DNA of 64,000 bases, from positions 163,501 to 227,500 of the forward strand of contig NW_013652627.1 in the NCBI RefSeq assembly GCF_000499385.1, in the 5' to 3' direction. The notes under the pieces are model-generated. The model did not search any database. It was not told the origin of the DNA and saw only the letters and a program-made list of their open reading frames with translations. Positions within the stretch are counted from its first letter, which is position 1, and each line of letters starts with the position of its first letter. The DNA comes from Eimeria necatrix. Taxonomy: Eukaryota > Apicomplexa > Conoidasida > Eucoccidiorida > Eimeriidae. Of this stretch, positions 22,661-34,322 are shown in pieces. Made by a program: the position numbers and the translations under genes.

Positions 22661-25381
22661 GGCGCTGGCTGCTACGTACCAGCGTAGAGACCACCGTCGC
22701 CAACGCCTGCTGCTGCTGCTGCTGCTGCTGCCGTAGCCATTGTTCGCTTATCCTCCTTCCCGCATTCGACTCTTTTCTAGAAGGAAGGACTGCAGTGCAG
22801 TAAAGCTTAGTTACTCCTCCACGAGCTGCTGCCTCGCCCGCAGAGGCACCTGTTGCTGCTGCTGCTGCTGCTGCTGCTAGGATTGCTGCTGCCGTCTGCT
22901 GCCTTAGAATCTTTCGCAGCCGTTTCTGGACTCCTCTGGGGCTCTTAGCTGCAGCTAAGGAGCAGCGCGGGGCCAGCGGCCTCTGCGGCGGCGCTGCGGC
23001 GTTTCGGCCCTCCCTGATTCCTTGCTGAACTCGGGAGCAGTTTAGAATGCCACGAAATAAAATTTTGAAGTAGTGATGAGGAAATTAGAAGGTAAACATG
23101 TGCTTATGCACACGCGAATCATGGAGAGGCACGCCTCTAGACCGGATAGAAGAAGAGATGGGCAAGAAAAGGGGGCTGAGAGAAAGACCCAAAAAGATTT
23201 AAAAAGAGGAAAAGAAGAACCCGAGCTGCAAAGACAGGCAAAACAGAGTCAATAGGAATTTAGGCAATTATATCTCTAGGTCATTTATCTTTTTTCACTC
23301 TTTTTGAGTCTCAGTCTGAAGAGTCTCGGCTGTGGCGCTCGCGGGCGAGCGCCTGCCGTCCGCAGCCAGTACATCTGCAGCAGCTCTCTGAGGAGAAGCC
23401 AAAGGCCTATTTGCAAATTTCTAGGGTTTTATTATTGCACTTTATTGGCCCCCAGGGGGTACACAGCAAAGAGTGCATGCAAAGACGCCCGGGCAAACGG
23501 GCTTGGCTCAAGATGGCCACAGGCGCAACTTAGTGTAACTGAATAGCCGTAGTTTAGCTGCAGCGTAACAGCAGTTTGACTAATGTGTTAGCTGCAGCGT
23601 AACAGCAGTTTGACTAATGTGCAGCCTGGTGCCTTTCCCTTGAGCGGGCCTCCCTGCCGTCTCCCTAGGCTTCACTCAATGGGCTACAAGCACCCGTTTT
23701 ACCTTCAGTGAGGCTCCTGCTGCTCCCTTGTCCAGAGACCAGACCAGTGGACGAGCCAGTGGTCAGGGAGTTCGCTTCTCTGAAAGTCTTGGGGCTGCCT
23801 ATTGCCCTAGAGTCAACGCTCTGCTGCGATTTTGTGGCTGCTGCGCTCTGGGGGCTGGTGTCGGTCGCTGCAGGGGCTGAAGATGCGCCAAATACTGCGC
23901 GGATTCTTCAATTCCTACAGACTAAATTAGAACCATCTATTGCAGCAGTTTTCAGCGCAGTTTCTTGGGTCACAAGTGCCAAAAGCACGGCAAAAATATA
24001 TTCATAGCGGGCACCGCGTGTCTATCAATTTGGCGAAGGACAAGAGGCTCTTTCGCAGTCCTCCAGTCTCAACTTGGAAGCTTTTTAAATCTGGCTGGAT
24101 ACTAAAAGATGCAGCTTAAATCTGGGGATAGGCAAGTTCCCTGATTTGTGCGATGCTAGTGCGACTTTTGCCACTCTTGCAAATCATCTTGCGCGCCGCA
24201 GGCGCCGAGAAACTCGGCTCTGCTTAGCGACTACGAAATCAAAAAACAAAATAAAGAAAGAGAAGCGCCAAATATTTTGAAGAATAAGTAAAACGAAAGC
24301 TTATATTTTAAAGAGAGCATTCAAGTGGGGAGACCCGGCGGCGAGCGTCTTGAGGTTCTTGAAGCACTAGAAGCTCGCCAAATGCAACCCAAAACAACGT
24401 CTTTGTTTTTAAAGAGAGCTTTATATCTCATATTTTGTCGTTCTGGAAACTTGTTTTACGTTTGCAGTTTGTTTATTTCAGGTAATCGCATTTGCACACC
24501 TGCCGCAGCTCGAAAACGACACACACCCGAGCCGCTCCGATGCTCACTTCTTTCGGCTCTTCCTTTGCAGAAGCTCTTCCCTTGTTTTAGCAAAGTTATA
24601 TTAACTCTGTGCTTTTAATTTATGCTGGATTATGGATTCCAAGACTTATATGGGATTCAGCTTGAAGCGAGGCCATAAAGTGGTACTGGCAGTGGAAGGA
24701 ATTTGCATCGTCACTGGTGTGGAGCGCTGTAGTACCTATATGAAACGGCCTTTTAAGGCTTTAGACTCCAAATAAGAACATTTAATTTGTAAATACAAGT
24801 AAATAAAGAGAAACTCAGATTTACTGAAGACCAAGCTAAGCCTGCACAGCGGGCTGAGGTCACTGCGGTCACCAGCTGCAGCAGAAGAGGATACAGGGAA
24901 AGAGACAGTCCGTGCAGAATTGCAGTCACACAGGTTTTAATTTAATTATATTTTGCACAGCATTTAACATTCAGGGGTCTTGGCAAGACAACATCCGTGA
25001 GTAAGCAAGCGAGCAGAGCCGCAGGGTTCCTCACAATATTCGGTTATCTTCTGAGCGTCAGAATGGACTCATGAGCTGTCCCTCGAATACAAATTAAATT
25101 TCTTTTAACTTGACCTTAACAACGAATTAAGTGGAAATTAAAGGGGGTGGTTGTTTTCGAAGCTGCCGATCGGCAAAGCATGCTACGCATAAGGGTAATT
25201 CAGTTAAAACGAGATTCAAATGCGCTAATTTCCCGCTTCACTAAGTGCCTCTTTCGGGGCCTAGTGGCCACCCCAGTGTTCGAAAGACAGCAAATGCTGC
25301 ACTCTAGAGGCTCAGCCCCGGGAGGCGAAGAGAAAATCTTGCAGACAAGAAAAAAGTGAATGGCCGGGCTGGATGTGGCGC
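22661..25381. other. Repeat-poor, AT-richer intergenic region
   Basis: Apart from two CTG runs near 22705 and 22850, this 2.7-kb stretch lacks the trinucleotide and telomere-like repeats of its surroundings. It contains a 34-bp tandem repeat (23554-23621) and a short element shared with 19211-19226. Open frames are short, lack ATG starts in the better cases (for example 23708-24007) and show no recognisable domain. I see no gene. Confidence 0.6.
23554..23621. repeat. 34-bp tandem repeat, two copies
   Basis: Two perfect copies of a unit that begins TTAGCTGCAGCG and ends GACTAATGTG, at 23554 and 23588. The preceding GAATAGCCGTAGTT (23541-23554) also occurs at 19213-19226, followed there by a similar GGCTCCAGCG, so this is one copy of a dispersed element. 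Confidence 0.85.
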
Positions 25382-27638
25382 TCACACGTCCCGTTGCTGC
25401 TGCCGCTGCTGATACTCCTTCTGCTTCTGGTGCTGCTGCTGCAGCAGGTGCTCCAGCGTAGCCTTGATGGGCCCTGCAGCACCCAGTCGCTCTGCTGCGG
25501 CTACCGGAGCCTGCAGCTCTGCTGCTGTCACCTCAGGAGGGCCTGACGGGGCCACCTTTTGCTGCAGCAGCAGACGCTGGTGGAGCAGAAGCAGCAGCAA
25601 CTTTCCTGCCTCTCTGTGCCCATTACTTTCATGTCCTGAGATGCCAGCAGCCCAAAATGCGCACAAGAACGGGTGGGTATCTCTCGGCAGTAAGCCAGAG
25701 GCAGCAAAAGAACGGCAGTGGAACTGCAGCAAACGCAACAGCTGCAGCAGCGGCAGCAGCACAACTAAAGGCAAAAATGCCTCAGATTTGTAATTCACCT
25801 TTGGCTGCGGAAAACTGGAGCCACAAAGACAAAGTGAGACAAAGCTGAGACGCCCGAAGGCGACCAGCTGTGTGCTGGGCGAACAGCACAAGCAGCTGAT
25901 TCCCAGGCGGCCAGTCGGCAGCAGCAGCAGCAGCTGCCACTGCAGCAGAACTCGTCGAAGTGGCGGCAATAGCTGTAGCTACTGCAGTAGCAGTTGGAAA
26001 GAGTGCAGCAGCAGCAGGAGCAGGAAGGTTAGTGTCACAAGCCCTCGGTTCACAGGCCTCCAACAGCAGCGCAAGCTGAACAAGAGCCAGCAAAAGCACC
26101 AGCACCCCAGCTTTCCCCTCAAAGTGGGGTTTTCTGTGGTTTAGAGCTTCAGAATTGGGGTTTAGGGTTTAGGGTTTAGGGTTTGCTGTTGTGGGGACCC
26201 CTGGCTCGCACCGTTTGCAGGCCTTCGCGCAGATCACGGACTGCCGCTGCATGCAGCTCTTCCGGGCGTTGGAGGGGCTTTCCTGCTGCGCTGCCATTAT
26301 GGCATGCTGCTGCAGCTCCTGTTTCTGCCGTTGCTGCTGTTGCTGTTCTTGCTGCTGCCGAGACTCGAGACTGACCTGGGAAAGAGAAGGCGCGTATTAG
26401 GCTGCCAAACCCTAGGACTGCACTGACGACCTCAGCAGCAACAGCGGCAGCCCCAGAAGCAGCAGCAGCAGTCGAAGGCGTTTGGGCGCTGCTGCTACAG
26501 TCCACCTGGTGTAGCTTTGCTGCTGCTGTATGCGCTTCATCTTTAAGGTGCAGCAAAAGAGATTGCCCACATTGCAGCACAACAGCAGCAAGCTGGAGAT
26601 GTGCCTCGCTTCCTGGGACGCCTGAGTGTAGCAGCGAGTGTTCCCGAAGCTGCTTTTGCTGTCGCTGCTCTTGCTGTTGCTGTTGCTGCTGTTGCTGCTC
26701 TTGCTGCTGCTGTGCAGCAACACGCCTGGCAGCAGAAGCAGCTCGCATGAACAAGGAAGCGTCCGTTGGAACGCATCTGCTTAAGTAGCTGCATAGCATA
26801 TCGACAAGTTGCTGCTGCTGTTGCTGTTGCTGTTGTTGCTCCTGCTGCTCTGTGTTGACCATGCCGTTGCCTTGGTTCAGCAGCAGCAAATTCTGTTGCT
26901 GCTTGAGGCGGCACGATCCTACTAGCAGCGCCAAGCCAATATCAGCCATTTGCTGCTCCAACTCAGTGCTGTTGCTGCTGTTTTTCTTGCTGCTGCTGCT
27001 GCTGTCACTGGTCGGGTTTCTGAGAGTTCCTAGGCGCATGTAGGCTCTCCGAGTTACGCCCAGAAATCTCCAGGCGAGGTCGCCGAGGGCTCCAGCTTTA
27101 ATTTGATGCGAAGGTGCAGCTGGAAAGGGCTGAAGCTCTTCTGGTGCAGCAACAGCAGCAACAGCAGCAGCAGCGGCAGTGACAGCAGCACCAGGCTCCG
27201 CAAGCTTTCCCTGTAGGGCTGCAGCCGCAGTCCCGGTGCAGCGCTCAAGAGCAGCAGCTACGGCTGCAGGCGCAGTGGGTAGCTGCTGCTGCTGCAGTGC
27301 AGCTGCCAGGATCCGCAGGTGCTGCGGCTCTAGCAGCGCCTGCTGCAGCTCCAGCCACGTCAAAGACACCTGAAGAGACGCAGCAGCCAGCAGCAGCTTC
27401 ACCCGCCTGCAGCGCGATTTCTGTCTGCAGATTATAGCTGCTGCTGCTGCTGCAATATAGGGCAGCACAGACTGAGTCAAGGAAACAGCAGCAACAGCAG
27501 TAGCAGCAACAACAGCAGCAGACCTCAAGCAGGTTCGTAGTGTGGGGCCCCCAGGCCCTTGATGCAGAAATGCCTGTTGCTCTGAGCAGCGAAGACACAA
27601 GCAGGGAGACCTCTCGAAGAGACAGTGCCTGACCAAGC

Positions 27639-27678
<40 letters not shown>

Positions 27679-30600
27679 GACTTCCGGTCGCCGACGCTGC
27701 GGAGCCGAAGTCGCTGCAGCTGCTGCAGCGCGACTCTTTGCTTCTCAGAAGCTGCTGCAGCAGCTCTCCAGAGAGGGCCTCAAGTGCCATTTTGAAGATT
27801 GCTGCAGTGGGTGCAGCAAAGTGACTGGCCGATTTCTCTGTTGTTGCGCTTTCCCCACTGCTGTTGCTGCTGCTCCTGCTGCTGCTCCTGCTGCTCATGC
27901 TAGGCAGCGCGAAACCGTCGTCCTCCAGGGCCTCTCCCCCATAAATCTCAGCAGCCCTCTCAGCAGCTAAAGAGAGGCTTGCGTTGCTGCTGCTGCTGCT
28001 GCCACAGTAAGTAAAGGGAACAAAAGCAGCTTCTGCTTGGCTTAAATGTGCTGCTGTTGCTGCTGCTGCTGCGGCGGCGCATTTTGCTAGGACTCCCGCA
28101 GCAGTCACAAGGCGAGAAGGGCTGAAGCAGCTCCAGGCCTCAGGACGCAGCAAACACTGCAGCAGCAGGGCGCAGCACAGAAGCAAAAGCAGCAGCTGCA
28201 GCAACTGCACATGCGTAGAGCATTGTCAACAGCCGCAGCAACGCATGCTGCAGCAGCCATACCAGCACCAGCAGCAAACTATGCTCTGTTCTTGCACAGC
28301 CTCGTACCTCTGCAGCAGCAGCTGACACTGCTGCAGCATGAGCCTGCAGTGTGCAGCAGCCCCCACAAGCAGAAGTAGTTAGAAACCCCGATGTGCACTT
28401 CAGCACGGAAAGAGCAGCAGCAGCAGTAGTAGCAGCAGCAGCATCAGTAGTAGCAGCAGCAGCAGGCTCTCTCGAAAGCCGCTGCTGCTGCTCAATTCCG
28501 TAGGGAATAAGCTGTAGGCTTTCTCGTCTCTGCTGCTGGTGCTGCTTCTCGCGTTGCAGCAGCTGCTGTTGCAGCTGCAGACAAAAGCTGGACCTGCTCA
28601 GCATGAGGCCTGCAAGCGGCAGTGCCTCCAACGATGCAGGCAGTGCTGCTGCTGCTGCAGCAGCACTGGCCTCAGCAGCAGCAGCAGCGGTGCTTGCTGC
28701 TAGCGAGTCAACGCGCTGTAGCAGCGGCAGCAGCCGCGCTGTCTGCTGCAGAGATAGCTCCGGAGCAGCAGCAGCCAGCTGCAGCACCAGCTTTTCTAAA
28801 AGAGGTCTCAAGCTTTGCAGGCAGCGTCGCTTCAGCGAGAGCGCTGCTGCTGCTGCTGTTGCTGCTGCTGCTTGCGTGTCTCCCCCTGCAGCTGCTAAGC
28901 TCATTGCGTGTTCTGTCACCCCTGCAGGTACAGTTGCTGCTGTTGCTGCTGTCGCTGCTGCTGCTGCTGTAGCATCAACCCGCTGCTGCAGCCTCTTGGC
29001 CTGCTTTTGCTGCAGCGACGAGCCTAGTGTGTAGGCCTGCAGCAGCTGCTCCTGCGGCAGCCTCTGCAGCAGCAAAAGCAGCTGGCAGGCAGACCGCAGC
29101 AGCAGCAAAGCTTCTTGTGGGGCTAAGGAGGGCAGCAGCAGCAGCAACTCACTGCTGAGGCAGCCGCACAGGGGCGCCAGAGCACGCGACAGCAGCCGGG
29201 CAAGCGACGGCTTCGCTCTGATTTTGCCCGCCGCAGCAGCTGCAGCAGCAGCAGCAGCAGCAGTGGTTGCTGCTTCTGCTGCTGCTGATCCGGACGCTGC
29301 TTTTCTGGCATCGGCTGCTTCACTCACTGCCGTTCCCGGTGCTGCGGCGTCGAATGCTGCTGCCAACGGCACTGCTGTTGCTGCTGCTGCTTCCAACATG
29401 GCTGCTGCTGCAGTCGGCTGCGCTGTGTTTGCTGCTTCTGCTGCTGCTGCTGCTGCTGCTGTTTCTATAGCATCAACGCAGGCGACAAACAAGCGACTGA
29501 GCTGACGGCAACGGGCATGCCCATCTTCCCCAGGCAGCTGCTGCTGCTCCTGCTGCTGCTGCTGCTGCTCTTGCCGCTGCTGCTGCTGCAGTGCCCGGAC
29601 CAGGTAGGTGGAGGCGAGGTGCATGTACACCTCAAGGTCCACAAGGCCAACCCGAGTGAAGGCTCGCAGCAGCAGTGCAACCTCGCTAGCCCTCAGAATC
29701 AGTACATGCCGCTGCTGCTGCTGCTGCTGCTGCTGTGGTTGTGTCTGCTGCTGCTGCTGTGGTTGTGTCTGCTGCTGCTGCTGTGGTTGTGTCTGCTGCT
29801 GTGTCTGCTGATGCCGCAGGAGGCGGCGCTGCTGCGCGTCAAGGCGGAAAAGACGAGTGAGCTTCCATGCGGCCCTCCTAAACACACTCTGAACTGCAGC
29901 AGAAGCGGCAGCAGCAGCAGCAGCATCTGCCGCTGTTGCTGCTGCCTCCCGTTGCTGCTGCAGAGCCACAAAGGACGCTGCAAAAATGTCTAGCAACACT
30001 GCCAGCTGGCTTGGTGACAGCAGGAGATCCTGCTGCTGCTGGAAAGCTGCAGCAGCAGCAGCGGTGAAGTCGCTGCAGTGGATGCCCACAGACTGCAGCT
30101 GCTGCAGCAGCTGCAGCAGCAGCGTCTGCTGCTGGTGCTGTTGCTGCCGTTGCTGCTGTCGCTGCTGCAGTTGACAGCTAGGGAGCACAACCTGGGCCTC
30201 AGTTCTCAGCTGCTGCTCCTTCTGCGTTGCCGAGTGGGGCTCTTGCTGCTGCTGTAGCTGCTGCTGCTGCTGCTGTAACCGCTTCAGCTGCAACTGCCTC
30301 TTCTGCTGCTGCTGTTGCTGCAGCAACCTCAGAGCAAGCAGCAGCACCTGCTTCACGAACCGCTGCAGTTGCTGCACAGCAGTAGCGGGTGTCTGGGCAC
30401 GGCGGGCGTCTTGGAGGCCACGCTGCACTGCAGCACAGGCTGCTGCTGCTGGTACTCTTGTTGCTGCTGCTGCTGCTCCTATTGTTGCTGCTGCTGATGC
30501 TGCGATTTCAGCCGGTTCTCTTGCTGAGGGTCTGTCGGCTGCTGCTGCCGATATGCTTGATGCTGCTGCTTCAGGAGTGTGCCCACCCGCTGCTGCTAGT

Positions 30601-31340
30601 GCTGCTGCTCCTCGTTCTGCTGCTGCTGCTGCTGCTGGATCTGCTGCTGCAGCTGCTGCTGGGGGTCGATGCCCTGCCCCCTGCAGCAGAAGGGGCTGCT
30701 GCAGCAGCAGGGGCCTGTAGGGGCGAACCAAACGAGCAACGCTCTGAAGCAGCAGCACCAGATCCTTCAGCTGCACCTGCAGGGGCTGCTGCTGTCTGTG
30801 CTGCAGCAACTGCTGCTGCAGCAGCTGCTGCGGCGCCTTAAGCAGCAGCTGCAACTCTTTTGGACTGATAGGTCTGCTGCTGCTCCTGCTGCAGTGAAGC
30901 CTTTCTGCTTCCTGCAGCAGCAGCAGCTGCTGCTCGAATTCTGAACGCTGCGGCAAAGCATGAGCTGCACGTTCTGAAGCAGTTGCTGCTGCTGTAGCGT
31001 TGGCTGCTGCTGCTGCTGTTGCTGCTGCTACTGCTGCGTGTGCGTCACCATGTGGGCTTCTCGAGGTCCCTGCACCAAAACACTCCACTTCTTTTGCTGC
31101 ACCTAACTGCCTTTGCTGCTGCTCCTTGTTGTTTCCGATTCTGCTGCCGCTGCCGCTGCCTTCGCTGCTGCTGCTGCTGCTCCAGCTTCTGCTGCTGCTG
31201 CTGCTGTGCCCTAGGTGGCTTCGTGGCTGCAGGGCTATGCCCCATAATGAAAAGGCCCCAACTAGAGGCCTCTCTAGCAGCGGGCCCCGTAGGCGGGGGG
31301 CGCTGCTTGAGAGCGCCTGCTGCAGGGAGGCGAAGCTCAT
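25382..31340 (-). CDS. Large alpha-helical low-complexity protein, putatively mitochondrial
   Basis: Unrecognised protein of about 1,700 residues. Exons joining in phase: 31340-28308, 28156-27524, 27471-26431, 26375-26212 and 25613-25382 (the last two less sure). The ATG at 31340 begins MSFASLQQALSSSAPRLRG, rich in Ser, Arg and Leu and free of acids, as in a mitochondrial presequence. Through exon 1 there are recurring Leu-rich helical segments (for example SEVALLLRAFTRVGLVDLE and LGSSLQQ) separated by Gln and Ala runs; exon 2 has LSLREVSLLVSSLLRATG and exon 3 GALGDLAWRFLGVTRR. Such helix pairs resemble the helical-repeat RNA-binding proteins abundant in apicomplexan mitochondria, but no RAP domain is visible, so an organellar RNA role is only a suggestion. 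The first two introns are under 160 bases and are mostly sense-strand CTG repeats. Confidence 0.65.
26157..26184. repeat. Telomere-like TTTAGGG array in an intron
   Basis: About four units of GGGTTTA on the plus strand, lying just downstream of the proposed donor at 26212 of the helical-protein gene. On the sense strand of that gene it reads AAACCCT, the opposite of most intronic arrays in this window. Confidence 0.9.
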
Positions 31341-31841
31341 ATGTAAACCGCAGCAGCAGCAGCTGCTGCTGCTTCTGCTGCTGCTGCTGGCCCTGGTTCT
31401 GCTGTCACCGATGTTTCAGGGGTTAGCTGTGCTGCAGCTGATGGTCGTAGTGGTTACGGGGGGCCCCTGGGGGCCCCCACCTCACAACAGCAGCGCACAG
31501 AGTGGCCGCCTGCAGTGCTTCTATTACTCCTGATATCCAGAAAAATCAATTAGAATTAAAAATAATGTACAAAATAACACACAAAGGGTCTGTGTGAGTC
31601 CAAGTTTCCCTCAGACACCTCTGCATGGGGGCCCCTCTCGATGCTGCTGAGGTCCTCTGTGCGGACCCCCGCCTCGAAGTGCAAACGTACTTGACTTTCC
31701 CTCATTTCGCAACTGAAAAATAATATAAAGGGAAAAAAATAATTAGGAGGTCTTTTGTGTGGGTCTTAAGGGCGGAGGAGCTCCCATTGCTGCAAAGGAG
31801 CAGGTGCTCACCTTAGCAAAAGCTAAGCAGCTGCAGCAGGA

Positions 31842-31945
31842 GTTGTGCTCGCTGCAGCTGCAGCAGGAGTTATGCTAGCAGCAGCAGCAGTAGGTGTTGT
31901 GCCAGCAGCAGCAGCAGCAGGCTTTGTGCTAGCAGCAACGACAGC
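31842..31945. repeat. Minisatellite of GTTGTGCTAGCAGCAGCAG-like units
   Basis: Three to four degenerate units of about 27-36 bases start with GTTGTGCTCGC, GTTATGCTAGC, GTTGTGCCAGC and CTTTGTGCTAGC, each followed by CAG repeats. A plus-strand frame across it encodes VLAAAAAG-type repeats, but it lacks flanking coding evidence. Confidence 0.7.
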
Positions 31946-32550
31946 AACAGCAGCAGCAGCAGCAGCGTCACAGCTGCCGTTAGAGGTAGAGTTTAGAGCA
32001 AGAGTTCCTCATTGCTGCTTGAAGCTGCTGAAGCTGCTGCTGCTTCCACAAGGAAGCTTTGCTGCGCTTTCAGGCAGCAAAACAGGCCCCCAGCTGCTGC
32101 TGGCTGCTGACTAGGCCTGCTGCCTGAGCTGCAGAAGTGCAGCGGTGGTTAGCTCCCGTAGCGGTTTCTAAACCCTAAACCCTAAATTCTAAACCCTAAA
32201 CCCTCAAGTCTAAGCCCTGAAGGCGAGGTTCAGGTCCCTGTGCATGCGCTAAAAGTGCCTGCGAGGTCTTCTCACTGCAGCGGCGCTGGGGGTGCTGCTG
32301 CTGCTCAGAGGCCCAAAGCAGCAGCAGCCCCAAGAGCAGCAACAGCAACAACAACAACAACAACAGCAGCAGCAGCAGCAACAACAACAACAGCAGCAGC
32401 AGCAGCAACAGCTCAGCAGCATTGTTTTTCCCGGTGGCTTTTTGCCGACGACTGAAATGCTTCAGGCTGACACAATGTGATGTCTCAGGGGCCCTAAAAC
32501 CCTTGAAAATAAGCAAGAACTCGGCAGTTTAGCATTTAGGATTTATCCTC

Positions 32551-32628
32551 TAGGGTTTAGGGTTTAGCTAGGGTTTAGCTAGGGTTTAGCGAGGGTTTAG
32601 CTAGGGTTTAGGCAGGGTTTGGGGTTTG
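32551..32628. repeat. Hybrid telomere-like/TAGC array
   Basis: Units of AGGGTTTAG alternate with CTAGGGTTTAGCT, AGCGAGGG and GGCAGGG variants, so two repeat families of this window (AGGGTTT and TAGC) are interleaved here. Confidence 0.85.
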
Positions 32629-32785
32629 CGAGCAACCTGTCTAGGCGAAGCCCTAAACCCCGCAGGGAGCTTTAAAGCCCCCTGTAGGCTCTGCAGGTCC
32701 ACGGCAAGCCGAAGCTGCTAAACCCTAAACCCTAAACCCTAGGGCTGTTATCTACTGCTGCCTCCAGAGCTGCGAAAAAAAGGCA

Positions 32786-32809
32786 AAAACCCTAGGGTTT
32801 AGGGTTTTG
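32786..32809. repeat. Inverted telomere-like junction
   Basis: AAACCCTAGGGTTT is a perfect palindrome in which the array changes strand. The order CCCTAAA-side then TTTAGGG-side is opposite to that left by end-to-end chromosome fusion. Confidence 0.8.
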
Positions 32810-34084
32810 GCAGTTCAGGAAATGCCACGGGGGCCAAGCTGGCGCTACTCTCTGTTTCCCCCACAATGCCTCTGGCAGCAGCTTAGCTAGGCAGCAGTTT
32901 AGCTGCGTTGCTGCTGCTGCTGCTGCGGCCTTGGGCTTGGTGGCTAGCTGCCTGGCTAGCCAGCCAGGCCTGGGGAGCAGGGGGCTAGCTAGCTAGCGGG
33001 GAAGCCTCAGCAACCGCTTGGCTAGCCAGTGTGTAGATCTTGGTTAGCTGGGATCTGTGGGGCCCTGCGCGCCCCCAGCAAGAAGACCCATAAGGCTCCG
33101 CAGCACTCAGTCTGTAGCTTGCTGCAGGGCCCTGCTGCAGCTCCAAGGCCGTCTGGCCCACTTCAAAGGGCAGTTTCGGGGTTGCTGCCTTTGGTTGCGC
33201 AGCAGCTGCTGCAGCAGCAGCTGCGAAGTTGCTGCAGTAGAGTTTATTTCACGGCCCAGGCGCGCGCGAACCCGCTTATTCTGCTGCTCCCTCAGCAGTC
33301 TGCAGCTGATTTAAGACTTCAAAAAGAGCCACTGACTCCGCCACAGGCAGCCGGTGCGCCTTTTCCGCCACATTTAGTGCTTAGCTCCAGTGTTTAACTT
33401 CTCAGGTGGCCCCAGCCCCCCGCCAGACCCACCTGCCGACGCTCTTGCTGCTGCTGCCAGCAGCAGTTAGACACGGCCGCCCCGTAATTTGCTGCAGCCA
33501 CTGCAGCAAACTCCTACAGCAATTCTATGCCTATTATTAAGCTGGCTTTCTTTGGGGCATCTTTTGGTCGTCATTGCATGCACGCAGGGGCTGAGCGGGC
33601 TGCTGCTGGACCATTGGTGCGGCTGTGGGCAGCCACCGGACCGTTGCTCCGTGTCTTCGCGCCATTCGCCTTGAAAGCAACTCAGAAGTAATTAAAAGTC
33701 CTCAGTTAGTGCCAAACCAAAACTGCGTTCGATGGGGGGGCTGCAGCTGCAGTAGCACCATTTGCAGCCGGAGTAGGAAAAGGCTGCTGTTGTTGGTGCC
33801 GTTGCTGCGTGCGTTGCTGCATTTTCTCCGCGTCTGCATGTTTGCACAGGCTGTGGGCTTCTTAAAGGATGTGCAGACATTAAATTGAAACTGAAATTTA
33901 ATGTCAAAACGCGACAGACAGAGCAGAGCAGCGGCCCCGTTGTGGGGTCACTTCGGGGGAACGTCGCCAGGAGGCTGGGCGCTGCGGGCGAGTGTGCGTG
34001 GGTCGATTTTCGCTTCTGAGTTTCTCTTTTGACTTCATTAGTCGATAGAAAGTCAGAAAGCACCATTTTGTTGGTTTCGGGGCA

Positions 34085-34288
34085 ATGGACTCGGCTGCGG
34101 GGGACGCTGGGGCAGCCCGAGCAGCGCGGGGAGCAGCAGCAGGAGCAGCAGCGGCGCCAGACGCGCATCAGGGACCCTTCCAGCGGCTTCTAGGTTTCCT
34201 GTCGAAGGACCTGAAGGCGTCGTTGGCGCTGGAGGATTCGGGAGAGCCTCCCGCGTGCGCTCCGCCTGCGCCCGCGCGCCCGGGCGCC

Positions 34289-34322
<34 letters not shown>

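Larger units (their letters stand above)
31341..34084. other. Intergenic repeat-rich region between divergent genes
   Basis: No gene is supported. Contents from the left: GCAGCA-based minisatellite (31842-31945); telomere-like arrays at 32169-32204, 32551-32628, 32719-32744 and 32786-32809; a CAG/CAA run (32320-32415); GCTAGC-rich sequence (32935-33030); and, near 33850-34084, a lower-complexity AT stretch directly upstream of the next gene that should hold its promoter. Confidence 0.6.

Noticed and set aside
23708..24007. Open frame of about 99 codons in the repeat-poor region
   Set aside because: It starts with GTG, not ATG, has no neighbouring exon with matching phase that I can find, and shows no domain.
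32320..32480. Poly-Gln coding frame (CAG/CAA run) as an independent gene
   Set aside because: It has telomere-like arrays on both sides and no complex sequence attached; an isolated repeat.
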